Origin: Pomphorhynchus laevis
Lineage: Eukaryota; Acanthocephala; Palaeacanthocephala; Echinorhynchida; Pomphorhynchidae
Direction: 5' to 3'
DNA length: 64,000 nucleotides
Assembly: GCA_012934845.2 (NCBI GenBank)
Contig: WNNJ02001786.1
Span: forward strand, 1-64,000
The translations under genes were made by a program, and so were the position numbers. The notes below the pieces were generated by a model that was not told where the DNA came from, did no database searches, and worked only from the letters and a program-made list of their open reading frames with translations. Below, in pieces: positions 20,748 through 32,019 of the stretch. How positions within the stretch are numbered: position 1 is the stretch's first letter; every line of letters begins with the position of its first letter.

Positions 20748-23700
20748 TTCATAATGATGAAGTGCAAACTCTTAAAAAGATTCACAGAGCACTCGTTGCT
20801 AGCAAAGGCGAAATGGACTTAGATAATTTCAGTGATGTCATTTTTAGCAATTTCAGAATTACAGACGATAAATTGCTACGAAGATGTAAGTTTAATTAAT
20901 TTAATGAGTTACATGTTTTTGGAAAATATGAAATTTATAAGATAGTTATATATAGTCTTTAAAACCAAATATAGGACAAACAAGATATTTGACGTTTCGC
21001 ACTTTACTGGGCTTTTTCAATTGTATATTATTTATCTCAAACTTTTTTTGAGATAAAAATTATCGAATTGAAAAAGCCCAGTAAATGGGCGAAACGTCAA
21101 ATATCTTGTTTTTTATGTGTCTGGTTTTAAAGACTTAATATTTATATATGGCCGAATTCTAGAAAAAGAGAATTACAGACAGCGGTTTAAAAGTCGTCGA
21201 ATATATATAATTGTAGATGTTGCCATATATACGAAATATGATTATTGTTAAAATCTTTTGGTTATTAAAACTTACAATTTTTTAAGAAGCCGCAAGGCAA
21301 AACGTAAAATTGAAGAATTACTCTTTGTTTTTAGTTGGTAGAGACCAATAATGATATTTCGAATATATTTTGATCATAGCGTGATCCCAACCGGAAGTAG
21401 CTTATAAATTGATTTTAATTTATACTTACAATATATAGCCATGAAGGGAATCTAGGCAAAAATGCGATTATATTTTATCGCTGTATATATGAATAATTTC
21501 AAATTAATTTATTAATTAATCTCATAATTAATTTGTCGGAATTGTTGAAACAAATTAAAACAGAAGAATTAACATGAATTTATCATTCACGATAAATTTA
21601 TTAATTTATCGTGAATGGTTAAAGCACGAACATTAACCGACCGTATTATTTATTTCGTTAATAATTTATTAGTTTATGTTCATTTTTATTCTAAGACATA
21701 TCAATTCTGTTAGTGATCATATTCATTTAGCGGATGTTTGTAATTCAATGACTTTATAATTCAAAAATAGCAGCATATTAATCTGGATTAATAAAATTAT
21801 AAATTAAGTAACTGTTACAATCTAGTTTATTATAAACAAGTTGTAAATTAGAATTGGCGAAACTATAAATTCTCCGAAAGTTGATCGCAAATGCGATTGC
21901 AAACTATTACAGTAAGCATTTATCTCAAACTTCATCCTGTACATATTACGTAAGTTTTATAGCTTGCATAATTAATAATGATAAATTAAACAGATATCAA
22001 AAGTTTTAAAATTATGATAATTGAATTAATATAAAATATATTTTATAATTTTGGTACGTAATTTGCGTCACTTTGACTCCGTACTACATAAGCTAAATAG
22101 TCTAAATTGACTTGTAAAATGGCTATGTTTATAAAACTCGATATGCTAATCAATTACAAGTTTATCAAATTTTACTGTTTATATTTTTGTAACCGTGAAG
22201 CAGTTCATGTTTGTTAATTGCTCATGTCTATTCTATGGCGAATCGCCTTCAACAAAATGATGATTAAGAGTAAAATGAAATGCTAAATGACAGCAAAATT
22301 GTAAACCTGACATGTACCAAATTAGTATATACAAATTATATTTTAAAAATAAAAATTACTTAAAATATTAAATTATTAAGAGATATTTTAGTAAATTTAT
22401 GTATATAAGATTTACTATTAAGTTATTTGCTTCGAAATCAATCATTCGTTTAGTATTCTGCGTATTTGATACGAATAAAAATGGAAAGATATGCGAAGAT
22501 GAATGGGTTGTTGGATTAAACATATTCTTATTGGGAAATCTAGAAGAAAGCATTCGATGTAAATGAATAATTTACATAATGAATAATTTAATAATAATTG
22601 ATAATTATGAATAATTATAATAATGAATAATTTTCATTTTTTTACTTCAAATATTCAAGAATTAACAAAGCCTTTACTGTGTCAGGCAGTCAACATGGAA
22701 AAAATAAAGTTTTTATCATGAAATATATATTATTTACTTGAAATTATGGCATTCAAAGCGAAAACAAATTGCTCAGTTGATTTACTGCATAAAATTAGAT
22801 AGTCATCATCCACGTATGCGGTTAGTATCTTCATTCTAAGGACATGCAAAGGGCAGTTTCTTTTGTGTCCTTTACATGACCGGTGCACAACTGAACATTG
22901 TGTAACTGAACATTGTGCAACTAAACATATTTAATTTGTATGTTATCAAAAAATAATAAATTCATTTAAATTTATTTAAATGTATAAAATCTTCTATTCT
23001 ATTTACGTATTAACTTAATAATTCTAAATTCTTTAAATACATTTACATTTTTCTTATTATATTGCACCCTATCGTGGATGCCACCTTATTCGCATAAACC
23101 TATATAATAACTTCTTAATTTTTTCTGAATGGGAAGGTTAAAGCGTGTGTTTATTAGGAATTAACTTACATAACATCGTTTGAATGCCGTATAAAAATCT
23201 TAACATTAAAATGTTAATGTTTTTCAGAATAGGAAAACTTTAAATAACGAATTTTCTGAAATCTCAATGTACACTTTACTACTTTCTATAGTTTAGAATA
23301 TGCTGTAAAAATACCTTTATAAAGCGATGATACCATTCCGCGTGATTTTTTAGTAATCATATAAGCCCGACGCGAAAGAATGACGAATGCCGTTTCGTCA
23401 TCACTATGACTCATCAGTGCCAATTCCCTCCCACTGCTTGATGCAAAGGACGATTAGCATAGTGATGACGAAACGGCATTCGTCATTCTTTCGCGTCGAG
23501 CTTATATGATCACAAAAAATTCACGCGGAATGGTATCATCATTTGAGAAATAGAAGTAAGCCGATATTAAGATACCTCGCGTTGGCATTTGCCAGTGTTT
23601 TTGCTAATGATCCAATTTGGTGACGCTGTAGTGCTAATTCAGCACTCTAGATGATCTTACTAGAGATTGTCTAGTACATCATGCACTTGATTCATTCGTT

Positions 23701-26700
23701 AATTGCCGTCTGCTAGTCCTCCTCTGCATCCAGCAGTATTAGGGAACTGGCACTGATGAGTCATAGTGATGACAAAACTGCATTCGTCATTCTTTCGCGT
23801 CGGGCTTATATGATTACTAAAAATTCACGCGGAATGGTACCATCATTTGAGAAATAGAAGTAAGCTGATATTAAGATACCTTGCGTTGGCATTTGCCAGT
23901 GCTTTTGCTAATGATCCAATTTGATGAAGTTGTAGTGCTAATTCAACACTCTAGATGATGTTGCTAAAGATTTTCTAGTATATCATACACTTGATATATT
24001 CGTAGATTGCCGTCTGCTATGCCTCCTCTGCATCCAGCAGTTGGAGGGAACTGACACTGATGAGTCAGTGATGACGAAACGGCATTCGTCATTCTTTCGC
24101 GTCGGGCTTATATGATTACTAAATATATTTATGACATGAAAACATTTATATGTGAAGAATAGAGTGAACAATACGCAGTCCTCGCAATTAAGAATGGATA
24201 GAAAATTAATACGTACTCACAGTTTTACAGTTTAGGCAAGACAATATTCTTTAGAAGCGAAAAAACTTGACCTACTGTAATCTGTTTTATTGTATTATTT
24301 AATTGATAATTTTTTTAATTTCTGTTCGATTTGATAAACATTTATATAAAAAAAGCATTAACAATATTTAGTGCCAATATATTTCATCAACCACGTAAAG
24401 TGTTATTTTCAATAAAAATTAAAATGTTTAATTAAAATTTAATGTTTAATTAAAATTAAAATGTTTAGTGGAAATGATTTTAGTTTGCTTTGATGTGTAC
24501 GATATTACCGGAGACCAAAATTTACAGAAAGAAGAGCTACAATTTTTTCTAAGCGATGAGTTATCGGCTGTAAATTTTATAGTTGTGTTATTTGCGTAAA
24601 ACATATGTATTTAGCTGAAAAGTTGGCATGCACCTGAACGAGAATTAGAAGAATTAATTGTATTAACAATGGATAATATGGTAACTTTAAAATGAAATTA
24701 AAGTTTAATTTGGATAAATTTAATTAATAGCATTTATTTAATTAAACTAAAGATTGAAACAACACAAACAAATCATTTTACTCCATTTAGATTTTGAAAT
24801 TACTAATTGTCAATACGAAATCAGCTTTTTCATGTAATCAAACATTAAGCTTTATACATTTGCCATTGACAAACATTAATAATCCGTAATTGAACTTAAT
24901 AAATAAGTAATTAAACACACGTTCAACTACTTGTTTATTCGTTCGTGATAGAAACGAGTAATTAAATAAGTTTATTGAATAATAAGAAATATGTTGAACA
25001 ATTTTTTAATGTAATAATCTCATTAATTGAAAAATCAATTAATGAGATAATGATATCAATAATGATATTATAATAATAATGATATCAATAATGATAATTA
25101 TATTTATCATTATCATTATTGATATTTTATCAATAATGATATTTAATTATTCATTCAAGAGAGTTTGCCTGAAGTAAAATAACTAAACAAGAAAGGGCAG
25201 ATCATGATATTTTTAGTAAAAGAGACCGCATAAGTTCAGATTTTACTAGTGCTGAATAATATTGAGATGATGATGAGTGGTTATGTACAGAGTATAGGAG
25301 TTGGTATATCGTGGTAGGAAGTGAGTATTGTCTTGGGAGATCCAACTTGATTTTGTTTCCTAAATGACCAGTTTGCATCTTGTCAGATGCAAATTGACAA
25401 GATGCACGAAGTGGGGAATTACATCGTCGATTTCACTGGTTGGAAAATTCCATTCATGCGGATTACTCGAATATATAGACGCATATGTTTTTCCGGACTT
25501 TACTTAGTCGTCATTTGCATGATGGGCTTCTGGTAATTTATACAGGAAAAACCATTCCTCACCAATACCCTTATCGTTTAAGCAAGTTAATTCATCGTCC
25601 GCGTTGTAATTAAAAGTGCTTACGACAGCGTAAAGTAAGTAAAACACACGGGAAAAACGTTTATCATTTTATACTTGAATGCTGGTTTTAATACGTTTTT
25701 TATTGTATATAGCTTGTTCTTATATAGCTTGGCAGATGACTAAGAGAATAAACACCTCCATAATTCCACTGTTGGAAATTCATTGAAAAAGGGTTTTGAT
25801 TACTTGCCTTGAGTTATTTAACAAACGGGATATTTTCTACCCCACTATATGTTATTGATAACAGAAAGGTTGTTCTTCCTTCTCTCATCTTTCCCAATAG
25901 TGCCCCCATATCGCTTACACATTTGTGACTGGATGATGGTGATATCAGGTTCCTAATCATTTTCCTTATTAGACTGTTTACCGAATTTCTTCGATATTTT
26001 GATAGAGTTAGGTATGTTGTTGTCAACTGATGTGGTAGATGTAAATATTTTATTTAAGGTTGAAGGGGATAACTCATTAGCTCTTGTGGAGTAAGACAAC
26101 CGATCAGTATTTCATTTTCCAAATGAAAATCAATTTTTTTGCAAAGTCGTTCATCCACTTGTCTATAATACGTAAAGTGTCTTCAAACTAGATTATTTAT
26201 CAGGGGTTAATGTCCAGTCAGAGCTGCTTTAGCGGAAGAAGTAAATTTAGGATCTTTGATTATGTTGTAAGAGTTTTTGAAATATTTGCATTTATTTAAA
26301 TAAGAGGGATGAGTTTGTCCGTAATTAGTACACATTGAGGCTTTGGTAACTGGGCAAATTTCATTTAGGTTTAATTGTATGTTTGTGCAAGTTATGCAAG
26401 ATTGTAGGAGATTATACATTGATCCCAATATCCCAACGTATAACATCTCTGACACTTGATAGCATGTATAGCATATAAAATTACTTCAAGTAATTTTCTA
26501 AAGATGATAACTGAGGTTAGCGAAATATCAAATAAAATTTTCCTCCTATCCTTGATCCAGCTCCAGTAATTCTTTATCAATAATTGATCATTATCAACTA
26601 TTTTAAAGCAAAAATAGGTAGTTTTCAAATTGAAGGTAAAACTTTCCTCTAATAATGCTGATTTGATAATTTAAAATCAGAAATTATTCAAACTAAGTTT

Positions 26701-28637
26701 GCAAACTGTAAGACGAAACTCTTCCATTAAATATAGTTGTCAATAAAGCATACGAGTCAAGTGATCGTCAGCCAACATTACAGGACCGAAACGTGAAGTG
26801 TAGGTATCGAAACAGTAGCTGATGATGTTCACCAATATTGAAATGTAGTTGTTTGCTTACGGATAGGATTAAAGTAGAATGCAGTATAAAAATAGCCATC
26901 AAATTTCAATGGTAACAATGACCGCACAAGTACTTCAACATGACATGATGAAACAAATTATATATTACTATTTTGATAATAGTAATTAATCGGAAAATAG
27001 GTAGGTTTTCAAATTGAAGGTATATCTTCAAAACCTTATCCTACCAACACTGATTTAATTTGAAACCATAAATGATTTCAATTTAATTTGCAAAATGTAA
27101 GACGAAAGGTCTTTTCATTCAATCTAAATGTCAATACAAACACACGATTCGAGTGATAGTCAACCAACATTTAAAGGACCGAAACGTGAAACGTAGGTAT
27201 TAGATCAGTAGCTGGTGATGTCAACCAATACTACATTTAAAGGACCAAAACGTGAAACGTAGATATTGGATCAGTAGCTGATGAGATCCACTAATACTGA
27301 AATTGAGCGTACTGCTGTTGGCTTATAGATAGGATTAAAGTAGCGTGCAGAATAAAATAGTCTCAAAATTTCATTGGTAAGAATGACTGCACAATTAAAT
27401 TAAGTTAAAATTAGGAAACAAACTATATATGACTGGTTTGATAATAGCAATTAATTTCAAAAATAGGTGTGTTTTCAAATTGAATGTAACACCTTCTCCT
27501 AATAATGCTGATTTAATTTGAAATCAGAAATAATTTCAATTTAATTTGCAAAATGTAAGACGAAAAGTCTTTCATTAAATACGACTTTCATGTATAAGTA
27601 TATAATGAAAATTTGTGAACCTATCAAAAAACTGGTGGATATGGCGTATTATACATCAGTGTATCAAATAACTTCGATAGTAATTAACATCTAACAATTA
27701 GTCAAATTAAGGATGTTACAAACGATAGTAACATATCATTCGATGATTACAGAGCAACGGTCCTGGAATATCCTCACATGCTACAGTGTTTAGGACAGTG
27801 TCTTCCAATACCTCATGTAAGTCAAGTTTTATTTATTCTAATTTCCACACTCTATTTTTACTGCAAATATTTATTTACAAATAAAAAACTAAAATAATAA
27901 TATTTTCTTAAAATATTTATTTTTAATCAATACTCGTCGATATTTATTTACGAATAAATATTTAATTTGACGATTTAAAAGAAAAATTTTATCTTACGAT
28001 TAACTTTAAATTTTAAATTTTAATTTAATATATTAAATATTTTAAGATCTCCACTTTAGTTATTTAATTTGTTTAAGATATTTCAAAACGCTATTCGTTT
28101 TTACATATAACACAATGATGTGATCGAATTAGAGTTCAGAATTACGAACGCTTCCAGATATTCACAAATTTGTACATTATGTTCATTTATGTCTAAATAT
28201 TAAAGAATCGTGGTTCTAGTCGTTATCGTATCAATCATTATTACATTACCTTCACCCACCATCTAAGTGCTTAATGTAGATATTATGAAATTTGATCACA
28301 AGTTCTATTTATGTTAAAAAATAGTTTTTTTTTGACTACAAGAATATTAAATATTAAATAAATATTAAATAAATATGTATCAACATATTTAAAATCATTA
28401 CACATCAAAACATTTTTAATGTAAGTACAATATATGATTGATAAGTTAAATTATTTAATAGCATTTAGTTTCCGTGTTTAATAATTTTCTGTTTTTAAGT
28501 TGAGAGATGCATTCCTGCTCAATCTTTCATCTAAAGTGCTCAATCACACAATAAAGCCTTGTGACGATGAACAGGTATTGAAAAAAATCGACAAAGTTTC
28601 AGAAGAATCGATGCTAGATCTTCGCAGAATAAAGTGA
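20748..28637 (+). CDS. CLXN: calaxin, EF-hand dynein regulator (first exon not found)
   Basis: Six exons join with consistent phases: 20748-20885, 22454-22558, 24484-24569, 24615-24680, 27712-27816 and 28500-28637 (TGA). The product, about 212 residues, lines up along its length with vertebrate calaxin (EFCAB1, 211 residues), a calcium sensor of outer-arm dynein in motile cilia and sperm flagella. EF-hand 1 has a canonical loop (DTNKNGKICEDE, exon 2). EF-hand 2 reads DITGDQNLQKEE (exon 3). EF-hand 3, split over exons 4 and 5, reads DVTNDSNISFDD and lacks the usual glycine at position 6. The family-specific LGQCLPIPH motif closes exon 5. The first acceptor leaves a phase that needs one base from an upstream exon. 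Introns carry a foldback, a hammerhead array, an old LINE and a second hammerhead array. Family call is secure; exact exon ends are from splice consensus. Confidence 0.9.
20957..21145. repeat. foldback with hammerhead-like arms
   Basis: Left arm (from CTTTAAAACCAAATATAGGA, 20957) and right arm (ending GTCTGGTTTTAAAG) are complementary over about 85 bp, in calaxin intron 1. The right arm carries GCCC (21076-21079), loop, GGGC (21087-21090), then GAAACGTC. This is stem II, GAAA and the CGTC cleavage side of a hammerhead. The position of the CTGATGA box reads TTGAAAA, so the core is incomplete. The left arm carries the same in reverse. Confidence 0.55.
21146..22453. other. calaxin intron 1, remainder
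   Basis: AT-rich intron with no recognised feature besides the foldback just upstream. Confidence 0.4.
23382..23417 (-). ncRNA. hammerhead ribozyme core, inverted copy
   Basis: On the minus strand: CTGATGA, stem II GTCA/TGAC with loop TAGTGA, GAAA, then CG-GCATT-CG closed by the A-T pair, then the cleavage triplet GTC. All core positions are intact. Upstream GGGAAT could pair with downstream ATTCTT as stem I, but only with the five bases TGGCA unpaired next to the core, so stem I is imperfect. Confidence 0.6.
23753..23788 (+). ncRNA. hammerhead core with a changed GAAA box
   Basis: CTGATGA, GTCA/TGAC stem II and the GTC site are as in the other copies, but the GAAA box reads AAAA. Loss of the invariant G should abolish or sharply lower cleavage, so this looks like a decayed unit. 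Confidence 0.55.
24057..24090 (+). ncRNA. hammerhead ribozyme core in tandem unit
   Basis: CTGATGA (24057-24063), stem II GTCA-GTGA-TGAC, GAAA (24076-24079), a 3-bp stem III (A-T, C-G, G-C) with loop GCATT, and the GTC cleavage triplet (24088-24090). Very short stem III is typical of hammerheads in Penelope-like and retrozyme-like repeats (established). Pairing of stem I is weak next to the core, so folding, and whether dimers are needed, is open. Confidence 0.6.
25200..26630 (-). mobile_element. old I/Jockey-like LINE remnant
   Basis: Minus-strand frames recall the LINE that fills 48-64 kb. There is a CCHC-type stretch CQRCYTLGYWDQC (near 26430), then MCTNYGQTHPSYLNKCKYFK (near 26310) matching FCANCGGEHPAWSKKCKIFK. 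Near 25790-25740 the start of ORF2 reads PFSMNFQQWNYGGVYSL against PFSLNILQWNSGGASAL. Parts of the endonuclease follow, down to about 25200. Many stops and frame changes make it much older than the copies at 51-64 kb. It lies in calaxin intron 4, antisense to the gene. Confidence 0.65.
26487..26550 (+). repeat. single arm of the GATATTTCGCTAAC foldback family
   Basis: The bases AATTTTCTAAAGATGATAAC then GAGGTTAGCGAAATATCAAA match one arm of the foldbacks at 1345-1507 and 7335-7455. The matching second arm is not seen here. The hammerhead-like core is damaged (CTAAAGA in place of CTGAAGA). Confidence 0.5.
26783..26830 (+). ncRNA. permuted hammerhead-like motif, unit 1
   Basis: GGACC-GAAA (26783-26791) then CTGATGA (26819-26825) followed by TGTTC. 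The flanking arms pair only partly with GGACC, so stem II is weakened. Between the boxes, CGTGAAGTG can form a small wobble stem III ahead of TA. Same layout as 20132-20178. Confidence 0.35.
27176..27288 (+). ncRNA. duplicated permuted hammerhead-like motif, unit 2
   Basis: Two 66-bp copies lie in tandem: GGACC-GAAA at 27176 with CTGGTGA at 27212, and GGACC-AAAA at 27242 with CTGATGA at 27278. Between the boxes, ACGTGAAACGT gives a short stem III followed by TA, and TATTG-GAT-CAGTA forms a 5-bp hairpin where stem I should be, with one or two unpaired G at its base. A core can be assembled within one copy (type II order) or across the tandem (CTGxTGA of the first with GGACC of the second). Confidence 0.4.
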
Positions 28638-29240
28638 TTGCTGGAATTTGTGATAATTTATGAAATTTAAAACGCTTTGAAATAAAAAAATTGTCTTGCA
28701 GAACGTTCTTTATGGTATGCATACAAACTGATAAAGTAAGTACTGTTTCAAATCAGTACTTACTTTTAATTTATTTAATTAATAAATTAATTATTTTATT
28801 AATATTAAAAATCGAAATTTAATGTTATAAATAATTAAAAAATTTAGATCAAAAATAAAAACAAAATTTTTTGAATGAGAGAATAATTATTTTATGTGAT
28901 TATTGTTAAATTTTCAATTTATCTAATAGATAAATGGATTTGCAAATTACTTAATAAATTTTGTTTTACAAATCGCAATTACGCATAATAGTGTAGTCAA
29001 CCAAACAGGTTTATTAATTATGTTTGAATTAATTATATCTTTATTGTATTGTAATTGTCTTTGGTGTATAATTTAAAAACCAGTATAAAAACATGGGCTT
29101 ATTTTAGCACTTCTGAAAATTTTAAGAAAGTTTATCACATTTTTTACATTTTTAAGAGTGCATACAAAGTAGAAATATTTAATTGGATAAACTTATTTTA
29201 GTATTAAATATAAATGTTAATTTTAAACATTTTTAATTTT
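28638..29240. other. region downstream of calaxin
   Basis: AT-rich; presumably begins with the calaxin 3' UTR. No further feature recognised. Confidence 0.4.
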
Positions 29241-29359
29241 ATCAGTTTTTATCTCCCTACCTTTTCACACTATTTTGACTAATTTACACATAACTCGTTT
29301 TTATCCCCTTTAAACCCTTCAATCCCCTTTGCACTCTTAAATTTTATTTACCGTCTTTA
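29241..29359 (+). repeat. 119-bp direct repeat, copy 1
   Basis: Begins ATCAGTTTTTATCTCCCTAC and runs through CCCTTTAAACCCTTCAATCC. It matches 29856-29974 with only a few differences. The pair is 615 bp apart and unusually pyrimidine-rich on this strand. No coding potential. Confidence 0.75.
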
Positions 29360-29855
29360 TTGTTATTATTTACCGTCTCAATTGTTCGGCAGCAAAATTG
29401 ATGACGTCATAACTTTATCAACATATAGAGTGATTAATCAAAATTATAGGTTAATAACAAGGTACTAAATCATCATAGCTTTGCAAACTTTTGAGTTTGC
29501 TTTGATAAGGAGAAACGGTTTTATTGATAATTTATTTTTATGAAAAAATAATATTTTAAATTCGAATTTAGCTATATTTATTTTTACATTTTTGAAATCT
29601 TCCAGATTTATCTGATTCTAGTAGGTTTATTATTATGTAGAGTTGAAGTATTCTATATTCTACTTGACAATAAAAAGTTTAGACAAAAATAAATAAAAAT
29701 TATTTTTTTAGATACGGAAGAATTCTGCGAAATAACAATTTTAAAAGATAATAGAAATCATATTTTTTAGTCTAAGATACTTTTTTAAGTGTATTTAAGC
29801 AAATCAGCACATTTAACCCCTTCAAATTGCGCTTAAGACTTTATATCTCATTTTT

Positions 29856-29974
29856 ATCAGTTTTTATCTCCCTACATGTTCACACCATTTTGACTAATTT
29901 ACACATAACTCGTTTTTATCCCCTTTAAACCCTTCAATCCCCTTTGCACTCTTAAATTTTATTTACCCTCTTTA
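29856..29974 (+). repeat. 119-bp direct repeat, copy 2
   Basis: Second copy of the repeat at 29241-29359. The purine-rich stretch at 30060-30200 (AAAGTGTGCAAAATCGATAAAGGG) loosely recalls its reverse complement. The pair could be the ends of a small unrecognised insertion or the remains of a local duplication. Confidence 0.7.
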
Positions 29975-31932
29975 ATCGCATGTACCTAAATTTTTCATTT
30001 AATTTATCCTTTTAAATACGTTTTATTCAGAAGCTCACTGTTATTAAAAAATATAATTTTAGAGTGCACATAAAAGAATAAAAAAGATTAAAGTGTGCAA
30101 AATCGATAAAGGGAGTTAAATTGGATGAATTAGATAACTCATTTATTCCCTCATTTAGTGAATGAATGAGTTAAAGTGGTAATCGAGGTGAAAGGGATTA
30201 AATAGAGACTAGAAAATGATTAAAAACGAATAAAAAAAGAACCATTGTGTTAAATGAGATTATAAACAAGTAAAAGTTGTGATATACTTGAATAACATCA
30301 TAAAAAATATTATAGAGTGTAATAAAAATGATTTTTGTTATTTTTAAAAAACTTATTATTATTTTGTCAAATTCTTCCGGATCTGAAAAGTGATTTTTTA
30401 TTTTTGATCTAAAAGCGATAATTATTGTCAGAATGGATGATGTATAAAGTAACAATTAGTATACTAGTACCAAATAAATTCTAACGTTATAACGTTTCTA
30501 CTTATCGTAGCGAAATAAAATATTGAAAGCTATAGATTTTGTAAAATGTATTTTGTAACAACATTACAATTTTGATATGTCACTAAATTTTTTAAGTTAT
30601 AAATATGTTTGCTAAAAATAAGTTCTTTCTAAAAGTAAAATAAGTTTCTCAATTCTAATATTTCTACAGTTGATGCAAACAGAGAAAAATTTGATAATTT
30701 TAAATCATTAAAACGAAAAAGATCCAAAATTCGCATGGATCGCATAGATTTACCTTGGCTTATGTTATCCACTCATTTTCCATGTTTTATCAATTCATAA
30801 TGAGTCAGGACACCGTTAAAGCATATTTATAGTTCGAGGTGAGTGAGTTATTTTATTTGCTGGGAATGGTCTTTAATATTGGCAACAAATTAGTTAATTA
30901 TTTGTTTACGTTCACAAGGTAAAAAAAGTTTCAATAACATATAATTAAAATGTGAACTTTATTTGCACCTAAATTGCTGAAATTCTAATTTTCCACGATA
31001 AAAATGATTCTTATATTTTAGCAATAATAGCTAAATCAATATGTTAGCATTGATATTTGTACAAAAGACGGAACATAAATAAAATCAACTTTGATGACTG
31101 AGAAAATCTTAATTTGTGATCGAATAAATCGAAATGTGTATAAATTAGCATTAAAACTTATGGATCTTGGGATTTTGATAAAGCCTTTTTGGACTATTCC
31201 ATTTTAGAAACGATTTTAATAACAGTGTAGAATATGTGTTCACCGAAATAATGAAAAATAGACACCTTTTATAACTAAAAGCGTCTACGCAGCTGAATTT
31301 CTAGACTTTTTGTTGAATCTGATCATATTTCAATAACTTCGTAAATCACTTCTTTAAGGTTTCTCTTATTCATCTTACGTATCTAGCCAAGTTTAATGAC
31401 ATTTATAAATCTCAATCGTGTGATTAATCTTTGGTTGTATAACAAAAGATTAATTGGCAGTTATAACAGAACTGCCTTGTTCTCAGAACACATGTGCGAT
31501 GATGAACAAGTTATATTTAAGGTTATATTACAAGACAACCAACTACAATCACCTTATCAATTTTAAATTGTGAGTAATCGTTTTAAATGTCAATTGCGCT
31601 ACCCTGCAAAACGTAAACGATCGTCTCTTCCTACATTTACACATCGAGTAAGATAATCGGTTTTCGTTATTTCGGTAAACTAGGCTTCTTGGGTTCTCGG
31701 GTTTAACTTGAAAAATTCAAACATTTTCCAAAGAGAACAAAGATATTAATTCTAAAGCAGACAAAATGTTTGTCGTTAAAGAAGGTGTTTCGTGTGCACA
31801 TTCAGTATACTTGACCCATATCGAATGTTTTTGAATACACGTTCAACCTATGAAGTAAAGTATCGTAATAATATTATAATCTTTCTTTTATCGTAACCGA
31901 CGTACAACGAGCTGACCTTTGATTTCATGTCC
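29975..31932. other. intergenic sequence between calaxin and DnaJ
   Basis: No gene recognised on either strand. The stretch 31560-31930 is a little less AT-rich and probably holds the 3' flank of the minus-strand DnaJ gene. Confidence 0.4.
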
Positions 31933-31938
31933 TTTATT
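31933..31938 (-). promoter_or_regulatory. candidate poly(A) signal AATAAA for DnaJ
   Basis: TTTATT on the plus strand is AATAAA on the gene's strand, about 80 bases after the stop codon. Position and sequence fit a poly(A) signal. In DNA this AT-rich the motif can also occur by chance. Confidence 0.4.
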
Positions 31939-32019
31939 GCACGTGTCATTATTATCAGAAGTTTACGAAAATTTAAATAAAAAAACAATTAAAGAGTTGA
32001 TTGTTTTTATCTGTTAGTA

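Larger units (their letters stand above)
23321..24120. repeat. 303-bp tandem array with hammerhead cores, plus inverted copy
   Basis: The block ending in CATTCTTTCGCGTCG recurs with its 3' end near 23498, 23801 and 24104, so the unit is about 303 bp. Each unit also holds GCGTTGGCATTTGCCAGTG, GATCCAATTTG and CTCCTCTGCATCCAGCAG. At the left end an inverted piece (23321-23407) pairs with 23457-23545, making a foldback of about 87 bp per arm. Hammerhead cores lie at 23382-23417 (-), 23753-23788 (+) and 24057-24090 (+). The whole array lies in calaxin intron 2. It resembles the hammerhead satellites and retrozyme-like repeats known in animals (established), but this family itself is not one I recognise. 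Confidence 0.75.
26611..27592 (+). repeat. 383-bp tandem repeat with permuted hammerhead motifs
   Basis: Units begin with AAAATAGGT at 26611, 26994 and 27460; the third is partial. Unit 1 is 383 bp. Unit 2 is 466 bp, largely because its ribozyme-like block of 66 bp (starting at 27176 and again at 27242) is doubled. Shared marks are GTTTTCAAATTGAA, AATTTGCAAAATGTAAGACG, GGATAGGATTAAAGTAG and TTTGATAATAG. The array lies in calaxin intron 4, in gene orientation. No coding frame is present. Confidence 0.75.
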
